Positions 26,256 to 37,149 of a stretch of 64,000 nt of DNA are shown here, piece by piece (position 1 is the first letter of the stretch; each line of letters opens with the position of its first letter). The notes below the pieces were generated by a model. That model did no database searches. It saw only the letters and a program-made list of their open reading frames with translations, and had not been told where the DNA came from. The stretch is from Hybos culiciformis (taxonomy: Eukaryota > Arthropoda > Insecta > Diptera > Hybotidae). Made by a program: the position numbers and the translations under genes. The stretch covers positions 22,526,744-22,590,743 of the forward strand of contig OZ023275.1 of NCBI GenBank assembly GCA_964007475.1, read 5' to 3'.

Positions 26256-26603
26256 CTATCTATTTTTAATAAAAATTACGCAATTCCTTTTAAAACTAGA
26301 AAACTGGTGTTCAATTTTAATATAATTAGGTAAAGTGTTGAATAATTGTAGACCCCTGTAGAAGAAGGAATTCTGGGCTGCAGTTGTTTTTTGGATTTGT
26401 ATTCTAAAATTTCCCACGTTCCTCAATCGATAAGGTTGCACCTCTCCTACATAATTAATATGTTGCTTTAAATAATCTGGTGTCATTCCATTTTTTATTT
26501 TGAAAACAAAAACTAATGAATTATACTCTAACCGCTGACGTATATCCAGCCTTGTCCAGCAACTTGTCATAGAAGACTTAGTATATGGCCAAAACAGAAA
26601 TTA
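26256..26603 (-). pseudogene. C-terminal remnant of a non-LTR retrotransposon reverse transcriptase ORF
   Basis: The open frame reads, in order, a WTRLDIRQRLEYNSLVF segment, FKIKNGMTPDYL, VGEVQPYRLRN and FFYRGLQLFNTLPNYIK, then a basic end before the stop. This pattern (L-x-R-x-R-x-x-Y...FK...G-x-P-x-Y-L...RLR...LP) is the conserved tail found after the reverse-transcriptase domain in many insect LINE-type ORF2 proteins. The 104-residue ATG frame extends a little upstream without an ATG before hitting a stop near 26604, and no catalytic YADD region is present. It is therefore a 5'-truncated dead copy. On the - strand it is followed by an A-rich stretch (T-rich on + at about 26131-26163), consistent with a retrotransposed 3' end. 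Confidence 0.75.
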
Positions 26604-27633
26604 TTTTAATCGTTTTGTAATATAAATTAGTAATTTTTTCTTGATTATAGAAGTTGTGAGTTAAAGACGAATAATTTTAATTTTTTTTTATTATTTTGCA
26701 GCGTTCGAACCCTTCAAGCACATATTAGTTAAGTTCAAGATTATCTTAAGCATAAATGTTAAAAAATTCCGAAAAAAAAAGTTTTCAGAGCACACTCTTA
26801 TATTATGTACATACTATTTTTTAAATTAATGTGCCAATGACATTGGCAGCATAAGCAAAAAAAAAATTAAATTCTTACATTTTTAATCTTAATAATGATT
26901 CAATTATGTTGCAAGAATAACGACAACATAACTAATATGCTAGCTATTAATCATTTTGAATATTTTAATAATATAGTTAGGTAATTTTTTTCTTTTTCAC
27001 TCTTTCAAATTTATATGCAAAAATTATATCAATTGTGCATTCCGTGTTAGAATAAAATAAAATTATTGAAGAAAAGTGAAATATAAAAAACAAAAAAAAA
27101 AATGGAAAGTTGAAATTTTTCACTTTTATTTAAATGCAAAAATTCATAAAATATCAATTTGCACAGTTGACGCCCAAGCACAATATTTTGTATACAAAGC
27201 AAAAAAAAAAATTCTTTAAATAAATATTGTACAAAAAGGTGCAAAATATGAAACCGTGAGATCAAATAAAAGAAATTTTCATCAAAAAATATTATATGTA
27301 TGTGCCTTTATTAGAAATGCATGCATTTTTCATATACAAACTTTATTAATTATATATTTATTATATTTTTCCCAACCTTTCGCCAAAAACAAAATATTTT
27401 GCATATTTTGTATAAAAAATAGTTTTTTTTTTTAATTTTTATATTAAATTGCTTTCATTATTTTTTCTTTATATAATTAATTAGAAGAAGATTAGATGAT
27501 TTATGAATACATGAGTAATATTCATAATTGTTTAAATTGTTTTCGATTTATTTATTAAAAGAAATTCGTTAGGAAAAAGATATTTGTAGTTGGATACGCA
27601 AAGTCATAAAATTTTTTCCCGATTAGTTAGATA

Positions 27634-27713
27634 TAATTCGAACACAAAGGTCTTTAGAGTTTTATTTTTCTTAATTGAAGACCTTTATGTGAAAATTTGA
27701 ATTCGTTCTCAAA
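27634..27713. repeat. Imperfect inverted repeat
   Basis: AATTCGAACACAAAGGTCTTTA pairs with GAAGACCTTTATGTG and the following GAATTCG across a short T-rich loop. It could be a decayed foldback element. Confidence 0.4.
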
Positions 27714-30700
27714 AGTTGCATAAAAACGTTATTTCAATTACACAAAAATTTTATGATGTTTATTTTATATCCAGAACATATGTATTATTTTGCTATTATG
27801 TTTTCTTTATTAAATAGTTGATATCCAAATACAATAGATAAAAATAAATATTTAATTAAATGTATTTTCAATTAAAAATAATTATTGAATTGCACATAAT
27901 GTATATTGCATGAGGCATAATGACAATTTTAATAGATATAGATTTTTTTGCCATCATATGCATAATATTAATATTTCTAAAAAAGCTAATAAAAATTAAA
28001 GACCATAAACTTCCAGAAAATTTCAACTAAGGCCAATTTATTTCGAACGAAAATTGTTTATCGCAAAAATGAAAGCTTAACTCGTACCGCTTATATATTA
28101 CTCTCACTACATAATTAAGTTGCCTATTTAATCAAAGTTCTGTTTTCTTCATTCAAAAATAATATTTTCTCTGTAAATTTCTTAACCAAAAATAATATGT
28201 GCTAATAATATTTTGATGTTCGTACCAGATTACATTTTCTAAATTATTAATAAAAAGTAATTAATTTAATTTTGCCCCAAAAATTTTCTGAAATAAAATT
28301 AATTCATGCATATATACTCGTATATATTTATATATTTATATATGTGCTTTTTATGTATTGAATTTTCCCACAAACTTATATACTATAATTATAAGATTTA
28401 TAATGGAAAATTGGGAAATACACATTAATGTACATAAATATAGTATATATATAGGTATATGAAATTGAAATCTTTAATTATAATATGTACAATTTAATTG
28501 CAATTATTTGCACTTTAGGTTTCTAAAGTATAATTTCTTTTTAAAAGAAAAAGGGAATATAATAATTAATTTTATGCATAATTTTACACTTGGAAGTTTA
28601 ATTTTGAATGCAAATATTTGAAACGATATTATATACAACAGCACATAGACATTTTTATGTGTGATCATAAAATTTTAATTATTTTACACAAATAACTATA
28701 TATATTAAAAGATATAAACTTTATAATAATTATTTATTCACAAGAATTTACAAATCGATTTGTAAATGTGGTTTTGTAATTTAAAATTAAAATAATTTTA
28801 AGTTTTATCATCATCATAATTTAAATGTATCTTTATTAAATATATGTACGCCAAAATTCATAGTTATTGAAATTATCATTATGAAAATGTTTCATAATTT
28901 GTTTTAAAATTAAATAAAAAAATCATCATGCTTGTGCACAACAATTTTGAATATTCACATTTTAGATTAACTTTATTCTGTGACTCTGTTGGGAATCTAG
29001 GCGAAATCTTCCAAAGTATTTACTAAATCACATTATTCACGCATAAGGATTGGGAATTTGAGCTATCTAAATTATATTCAAGTGGAACAGATATCTAATG
29101 CAATTTCTTGTGCATAATATATGTATGTAGAGAAAAACACATAGATAATTTAATATTCGTCAAAGCACTCATAACAACATCACTACAGTCTAGAGTAGAT
29201 AAGACAAAACAAAAAGGTTGATAGCTTCAAAGATATAATAACAACTTTTAACACAAAAAAAAATCAGGATTTAAAAGCATCAATGTTTTTATATTTTTAA
29301 AGAAACGAAATAAGTTTCTTAAATGCATAGTATCTTTAAGATTTTTAAACATTTATTTTCGCTATTCATATCTTCGTATTACTTTAACAGACATAAAAAC
29401 ACATAGAAATAAAAAAGTAAAAAAAAAAAACTTTTCGCGTTTAACAAAAAACTTTCAGTGATATCTACTCGTCATTTTGGGTTACAAAATGTTTTATATT
29501 TTTCTTATGTTTTCAAAAATTATGCTTGCGAAGTTGAAAATTTTTTACAATAAAATATAGAGAACAAATTTAAATGGTGTTAGCTAAAAAAAAAATTTAA
29601 TTTGTGTCATTTTAAGAAAACTATAAAAATACATTATCATCGTGTGCTTAAAAGGATATTATAGTGTACATAAAATATAATAACTTGATTCACATGAATA
29701 ATTTTAAGGACAATTTAAAAAATAATATATGCATCTTTGACTATCAAAAAACTTATGATATAATTGAAAAATGGAGTATTTGTAAACATTTTATAGTATG
29801 TAAGGAATAATTGAATGATTATAACTATTACTATTTTTACATTTTTAGCTTTATAAAACTCATTATTACAAAATATTAAAGAAAACTTAATATTACAAAA
29901 TCTTGCTTCAAATTAATAAAAAAAGAAGAATGGAATTAAAAACATTAATAATTTTTATAATTTAAAATTTCCTTCAATTTTTTTTTATGTAAAGCTCTAT
30001 TTTTGTATTAATTTCTTTTAAAAGTATATATTTACAAGAAACCTAATTAAAGCTTTTAACAACAGAAAAACTCAAGTGAAATTCTATATTCAACCTTAGT
30101 TTATTTTTTTAATGGTAAAAAAAAAATTGTATTTCTTCCACTGAAATTATGATAATATTTTTTCATAAAAAATACTTCTTCTTTTAACCTGAAAAAAAAA
30201 AAATATATATATATATATTTTTTTTTTCTCAGAATTTAAAACCATTAAGTGCACTTATTTCAATAAAAAACTCGTCGTGGTAAAATATTCTAGAAAAATC
30301 AATATGAAAAAAAAATAAATAATAAATTAGAAAGATTAATTCATAATTTTTTTTTTTTTTTGATTTCGGCAAAGTATAAATTAATTTTCTGAGAGACAAA
30401 AGTTTTAATTGCCTCTAAAATGAACTTTAATTGACTTCAACGAAATTTAATTTCTATATAAATGTTATTAAAAAATTTTTAATGTACAGAGAGAATTTTA
30501 CTATAAACATTTAATTTTAATGTTGAAAACTTTTCTCAGTATGCGGGAAAAGTTCATTCATGAATCCTTTGGACTACCATATAATTCTAATGATTCTGTT
30601 GTTTATCACTTGTACATCGTTTACACTTGTATAAGAAAAATAAGCACATACCATATAAATGTCTGGCATGGTTAACATAATCATCATTAATAATTTACGG

Positions 30701-31734
30701 CAGTAATAATCTTAACTCAAAAACTAAATAAATATTTCGACAAAATTATGTCACTGAGTGTACATATATGTACAACATTCTAGATTCATGAGTATAAATA
30801 AATCCAATAATATTTTCAATTAATGAGGTTGGTTTGGTTTGAGTTAACCAATTAAAAAAATATTTTTAAAAAAGGATTTTAAAAAAAAAAAAAACATTAT
30901 CATCATAAGAAATTAAGATGATTTTCATAATTATGAAATTTATGATGAATAAATTTAATTACAACCTACATTAATTTCATTTATTTCAGCATGAATGTAT
31001 GTTATACATAAGGATATAATATCTTAGTTTATATTAATGCTTTAGTATTTTTAATAAATATTATATATGTACAAATATGTAATATGTATTTTGTGTGTAT
31101 ATTATAAGGAAAAAGTATCATTTAACGATAAACGAAATAGAGAATTTTGTATAAAATCTCACAACTTTCTAACTTTTTGACATAGGAAAAGAAGGTCAAA
31201 TTATTTCCTAATAACACAGTAATAAAGCAACTAATTTTAGATATAGGTATACCTATTCTACATATTCTATATAACTGATAACATGAATAAAATTTAATTA
31301 AAGAAAAGGAAATTGGATTTTAAAAATGATTTTGTCTAATTAAAATATTCTGGTTTTATATCCAAATTTATTTCAATCTGAACTCTTTTCAAAAACTTTG
31401 ATATAGAGAATAATGTTATTTAATTTTTAAGAAAGCTTTTGAATGAATGTATTTGATACTTATGGATTTTATGTAATATATGTTATTTAATACGTAATAT
31501 GTAACTTACGTAGGTATATATAAATATTATGCAAAAATTAAATGTAAAATAAGTTTTATTTTATTAAAATTACATTTTTTGCATTGATTACGTATAATTG
31601 GTAAAAATATTAATATTTACATTAAGAGTAAAATTTTGAGAAATTAAGTTGACTTCTCTTGAGAACTTAGATAGGAGGCAGACATCATTATTAGTCACCA
31701 AATTATTCAAGGTTATATTATATCCTCTAAAATT

Positions 31735-31968
31735 TTGAAAGGAGGGCACGTGGAACTTTTAAGTTTATGTCAATCTGGGCTAATTTCAGGGATGATGAAT
31801 GATGCAAATGCTTGTGACCCTCAGTTTGATCTACAAACCTTAAGAAAGGACTTAAAAAAAATGTATATTTGCACTAGGAAGAGTGAACAGACGAGGAAAT
31901 CTTGTCACTCACGCTGGGACTGGGACTGGGCTATAAAACTAGATTATGTGTCGTACTTTTATTATTAA
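31735..31968 (+). CDS. Doubtful ORF, 77 codons, unidentified
   Basis: The frame starts ATG-type at KGGHVELLSLCQSG, has a segment NANACDPQFDLQTLRKDLKK and ends after a Trp/Asp stretch (SRWDWDW). G+C is higher than in the flanks for about 220 bases, which is unusual here. The opposite strand is also open for about 50 codons over much of the same span. No motif, signal peptide or family is recognised, and the first codon is not ATG (TTG at 31735). It may be a fragment of a decayed mobile element rather than a gene. Confidence 0.18.
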   Translation: MKGGHVELLSLCQSGLISGMMNDANACDPQFDLQTLRKDLKKMYICTRKSEQTRKSCHSRWDWDWAIKLDYVSYFYY

Positions 31969-34037
31969 GATTAGTTTATTAAAAAAAGATTAATTTCATT
32001 TAAACTTTGTTTTATATAATTTTTCGTTACTACTACTTTTATTGGTATTGTATAAAGAAAACCTCAACTGTTGAAATTAGAGGAATTCGTTAACTTAACA
32101 TAATTTAACCTAACGCTGTTAGATTATGTCACTGTCAAAAGTACTTGGTTATATGGCGCTGCATACAATGTATAATATTGAGAAAAAAAAAATCACTTCA
32201 AATAAATTTCGATTTAAAATTTTATTTTGAATATTTCGTATTTAGAATATTATGTATTTTTTTTAATTTTTTAAATCGTTTTCAGTGAAGAAAATTAAAG
32301 GAATAAAAAATAGAAATGCAGACATGTCTTTTAAATTTACAAACAGTGCCTGGTACAGAAATACAAAATTTCATTTTATCTCAAACTTTTTTTTTTAACA
32401 CTCATGAATTTTTTTTTGGCATAAACATTATGTATACAAGAGAATTGGTCACAGAAATAATTGTTTTGACTAAACTACATATATGCTACGTAAATAAATT
32501 TAATTTATGGTATGTAATTATATATTATATTATGTATAAAGCCCCTAAATAGTTTTGTCTATTTATTTATAAATAACTATATACACATATTATAAGTGTA
32601 ATACGAACTTATAAATATTTCTTATATATTATAATAATACAATATTTTCATAACAACGTCTTAGTATAAAATTTCTTTTGTATACATTAAACATTTCTAT
32701 TAAAGAATAAAAAATAGTTAAGAAAAATAAAAAATGTATATGATTTTCAGTTGATTTTGATGACACAGCCACTTGAATAATCACAAAGGGTCTTTATGCC
32801 AAAAGAGAGGTTATGTGTAACACTCTGTCACATAATAAAATATAAATCAGAAAACTTTTGTTTCTCACAATTTTTTCTTTGGTATAAAAAGCAAATATTA
32901 ATAATAATGTTATGAAGAAAAGATGTTATGTATGTATGTATATAGAAAACGAAAGTTAAAAAATTATCATAATAATAAAAGATAATATTTTTACTATGGT
33001 TACCAAACCAATATAGGTATTTTATAACAACAATTCATACAAGTTGCCATAACAAAATAATTTTGTAGGAAAAAACAAAAATTTAATAAAATTGTAGGAA
33101 AAAATTACATCCTCTTAGGAAACTTTTAATTTAATTCCGCAAAATATATAGATATTATCATTAGTATGATAAAAAAAAGTATGTAAGAAAATTTTTTCAA
33201 GTGAAAAACAAAAAAAAAATATTTTTTACAGGTTTTAATTTTTTTTTTATATCTTGATTAACTAATCATCAACTAAGAAGTTTACAAATGATAACACACA
33301 TTATTGTTTTTTTCTTTCTTTTTTGTTTTGCACCAAGATTAAAAGTTGATGCTATTTATTAAGGTTTCATATTATGTTTAAATGCGAAAAAAAATTTTGT
33401 TGTCGGCATAACTTTTATAATTTTTCTTCATTTCATTTTCATTAATGATTAATTTTTTTTTTCGTCTCATTTTAACAATTTCTCAAGATTAATATAATTC
33501 TATTTGGTATATATGAGAAGAAAAAAATATTTTTTTTTTTCTTATTTCAGATAGATGTATCTTAATAATTTCATACATTGTACAAGTTATAATCGTGTGT
33601 TGAAAAAATGTCAAATTGAGTGTATATAAATTCAAAATTAATTAAACAAGTCAAGCATGGCATAATATTTATTATTCAAATTTTTTGGGTTGATTATTAT
33701 ATTCATATGCCAATTAAAAAAAAATTTTTATATGTAATATTAAGGCCAGACAAAATAATGTGTGTTAGAATAATTTTCATTCATTCAAATAATTGTTATT
33801 GCAATAAGGCGTAATTTAAAACCAAATTTTTGAGTCGGGTTTTTTTTATTTTTATTATTTGAAATTTCAAATAATTTAGATTGACTTTTGGTATTCTACA
33901 ATGAATAAAATATATAATAAATAAAAAAAAAGAATTTCCATGACAGCTGAGGTAGAAAATAATAATAAAAAACTTTTAATTTTTCATTCTATTTAGCTTG
34001 TCATTTCTTTACAAAATAAAAATAAAACATAAAACTA

Positions 34038-34064
34038 ATAATAATAATAATAATAATAATAATA
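34038..34064. repeat. (AAT)n microsatellite
   Basis: AATAATAAT units repeat without interruption. Where read as coding they give poly-Asn, which explains the open frame that crosses them. Confidence 0.9.
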
Positions 34065-35286
34065 GAAGAAAACTTATGAAACTTATATTTGAAAATTTTC
34101 ATTTGGACAAAAAAAAAATAAAATTTTGCATTAAAATGTTACAAAGTTTCTATATGAAAAAAAAAAATACATTATTTTTCCGAAAAATCGAATTCGTTAT
34201 AAAAGTTTTCAAAAACACAATCATACCCCCTTCAACATAATGAGAACAGTTTTCATCCTGCAAAAATTATGACTTTTTAATAAAATATTTCTCTATTCAA
34301 ATTTCGCTTACTTGAACATTTTAAAGAACGCAAATAAAAAAAAAAAAATTTTAATGTGCAAAAGGTGATTTATAACTTTTTCTATTTAATACAAAAAAAT
34401 ATGTGCACTCATTGTAAATTATACTAATCCTTTTTGTGCAATTTTTTTTTTTTTTTGAAAATTCACTACCATATTTTAAATAGAATAATATTTTTCCTTT
34501 GAAAAATCTCTGTAAATGTTTTTTTTCTCTCGTTTTATTATTCGAGTATGTACTTATTGTAACTGCTTTTTTATTGATGCAGCTATTCTAAGCTCGCACA
34601 TAATGCTACGAATTGTCATATAAAATATTATTTTCTATTTGACTTTTATGTGTGATAAACTTAATTGGGTTAGAAAATTAAAAAAAAAACTTCTTTGATG
34701 ATGACGAAGATGACCGTATAGGAAAATTATAACATTCAGACTTTATACATATACTTTTGTGAAATAGTTTTAAATGTCAGATTTTTCTTCTTTTTTTTTT
34801 AATTTTTACGAAATTATACCATGTGACAAGATGAACAACATATTTAAGTAATTAAGCAACATTTTGACTCCTAAGAGCTATTATAAATTTTAGTTTTTTT
34901 TTTTTTTAATTTTCATTAGCCATTTATAATGTATTATATACATTTCTATATAAATACGTATCTATATCATTTGTGTACATATCCCTTTTAAATGAAAAAG
35001 AAAAAATTAAATTAAATAATTTAATTGGATTTGCAATTTCTTTTTGCGCATTTCATGAACTTTCCTTTATATGAGGTCACTATTAGGGATTAATTTTTGT
35101 TTTCACATTATATAAACTTAACTTAACTTTTTGAATTTCTATTCTCATATGGTATATATTTTATTATAAAGTTGTCAACTACCAGGGGTGTATTGGTGAA
35201 TAATGAGCATAAAGTACTCTAAAGAGGTTTCAGGAAAAATAATCACAGAACACAGAAATCATTAAAAAGAAAAAATTAATACGATA

Positions 35287-36016
35287 CACAGAAAAAAATT
35301 TGCTCGTACTAATAACTAAATAATTCGTTAAAATCAACGAAAAATTCGTTATTTTGGCTACAACGAACATTTCGTTGAAAAAAGCTCGTAGTTCGTTAAA
35401 AAAGTTCGTTATACCCCAAAACCAAAAACCTTTCAAATTCTTCAGCAAAAACACCGCAAATACGAAAGAAAAAATTTACTAGATTAAATTTTTTTTTTAT
35501 TTATTTAATTTTTTATTTATTTCTTTTCTTTTTTTAATTTTTTTTTTATTTTTCTTTATTTATTTTATTTTTTTTTTATTTTATTTTTTTTTTTATTTTA
35601 TTTTTTTTTTTTATTTATTAATTTTTTTTATTTATGTTTCTATTTTTTTTATTTATTTTTTTAATTTTTTTTTATTTAATTTTTTTTAATAATTTTTTTT
35701 ATGCCCGCTTGTGGCTTCGAACCACTGTCCTAAACATTGCAATCCATCAACTCTGCCACTGAGCTATGAACTAAATTTACGGCAATGTGTAAAATGAAAA
35801 ATATAAGTTCTGTATGGATTGAAATTTTTGTTTCCCGTATTTAACGATAACGAACTTTTTTAACGAGTACTAAAAATGAAAAAAATGTTCGTAATAAGAA
35901 AATAAACGAAATTTACGTTACAAAAACGTAATTATTCATTATTTTTCGTTATCTTAACGAGAATGTCATTAACGAACTTTTTTGACGTAATGAGTACGAA
36001 CAAATTTTTTTCTGTG
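35287..36016. mobile_element. TA-flanked inverted-repeat element (MITE-like), 730 bp
   Basis: The left end CACAGAAAAAAATTTG(C)TCGTACT is mirrored at the right end, and both ends abut TA (35285-35286 and 36017-36018). Both arms carry many subterminal copies of CGTT/AACG (for example AACGAACTTTTTTAACG), which raises CpG locally. A TA target is used by Tc1/mariner-like and some other elements, so the superfamily is not settled. There is no coding capacity. The middle holds a tRNA-like SINE candidate listed separately. Confidence 0.78.
35480..35772 (-). mobile_element. tRNA-headed SINE candidate inside the TA-flanked element
   Basis: On the - strand the order is a tRNA-like head (35769-35702) followed by about 220 bases of A-rich tail with T interruptions. 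The head has an A-box-like TAGCTCAGTGGC and a B box GGTTCGAAGCC, which are internal RNA polymerase III promoter motifs. The T arm pairs perfectly (GTGG...CCAC). The acceptor and anticodon stems do not pair, so it is not a working tRNA. The 8-mer AAATTTAC occurs at 35472-35479 and 35773-35780 and could be the target duplication. Confidence 0.6.
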
Positions 36017-36338
36017 TAGAAATAGCTGATAATTATGATATTATTTATATGCTGAAATTAAAAAATGAAAATATTAATCTTCCACAAAGTACAATTTTTT
36101 TTTTTTATTAGTAAACATTTTTCTGCAAATTCTAGATATCTATTATAAGGGTACAACACACATATTGTCATATTTTAAGTTTTAAGATTGTATTCACCTG
36201 TTCTTAGTTGATTCAAGAAAACCAGTTGTATGAAGGAAGTTTATAAGAATCTTAAATATATAGTTATAGTAAGGTTATATTATAATTATTTATATATTTC
36301 CCCGATTTATTTTCCATTATATAAACGATGCTCATGAA

Positions 36339-37140
36339 CATGGGCGCCGGCAGTATGGTGCAAGGTGGTGCAACTGCACCACCTTTGTTTGATAAAAGTG
36401 TTATTAAAATTTTGATAAAATTTGAAAAAAAAAGTTAAAAAAAACGTGGAGAAAAGTTTAAGAAAAATATTTTTTTCTGGGGAAAATTTTAAATATTGTG
36501 CTAACGTTGGCAGTCAACAATATTTAAAATTTCAGACTCGTAAATTTTTTTTCACCCTAATGATTTTAAGAAATTGATATCATTACGATATTCTTCTACG
36601 TACGTTGAACTCAAAATCCATTGTTGAAACTAAACTTTTTGATTTACAACATATAAGTACCGCATAAAATCTGAACACATTAAAAATTTGAGGAAATCTT
36701 GCAAAAATAAGCTGTTTTTGTGGAAAAACTGCAGTGAGTAAAACCGTTAAACATTTTTTTTTTTTCTAATTTAGGGAAAAAAAAAAAATTTAGTACAAAA
36801 AAATATAAAAAATAATTTGAGGAATTTTTTTAAAAAAGTGTCTATTTTGGGGTAATTTCTTAAAAATTGGAGGAAATTTCATTTATTCCATCTGGCAGCC
36901 CTGGTGAGAGATAATCGAAAAATGTTCTGAGCATCGTATCAGCATACTGAGATGAATTTTGTCGTGAATTCAAAATATTGTTTTGCAACTAATTTTTCCT
37001 AAAATGATAATTTAATTTAAATTAAGGTTGTTGGAAATTGTAACTTAGTGATGAACCCGCAATATGTCAAAGATTTGGTAAAATTAAAAATAATAATTTT
37101 CACATGCACCACCTTATAAAAAAACCTGGCGGCGCCCATG
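36339..37140. mobile_element. Non-autonomous hAT-type DNA transposon, 802 bp
   Basis: The ends are inverted: CATGGGCGCCG at the left and its reverse complement at the right, with further inverted similarity inside (AAGGTGGTGCA). The element is flanked on both sides by the same 8 bases, CTCATGAA (36331-36338 and 37141-37148). An 8-bp target duplication with CA(G/T)GG ends is the hallmark of the hAT superfamily. No transposase frame is visible, so it would need a transposase from elsewhere. The intact duplication suggests a fairly recent insertion. Confidence 0.88.
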
Positions 37141-37149
37141 CTCATGAAT

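Larger units (their letters stand above)
26610..35280. other. Mostly gene-free A/T-rich stretch
   Basis: Apart from the doubtful 31735-31968 frame, an imperfect inverted repeat at 27634 and an AAT microsatellite at 34038, nothing stands out. A 45-codon ATG frame at 30552-30689 follows an acceptor-like TTTTCTCAG but has no good donor. Confidence 0.5.

Noticed and set aside
30552..30689. 45-codon ATG frame following TTTTCTCAG on the plus strand
   Set aside because: No donor or partner exon, and the opposite strand has a competing donor-bounded frame in the same place. Chance cannot be excluded.
33998..34240. 80-codon plus-strand frame with a poly-Asn run
   Set aside because: The Asn run is just the AAT microsatellite. 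The rest is Lys/Phe low complexity.
35702..35769. Functional tRNA gene on the minus strand
   Set aside because: The A box, B box and T arm are good, but the acceptor and anticodon stems do not pair, so it is kept only as a SINE-like head.
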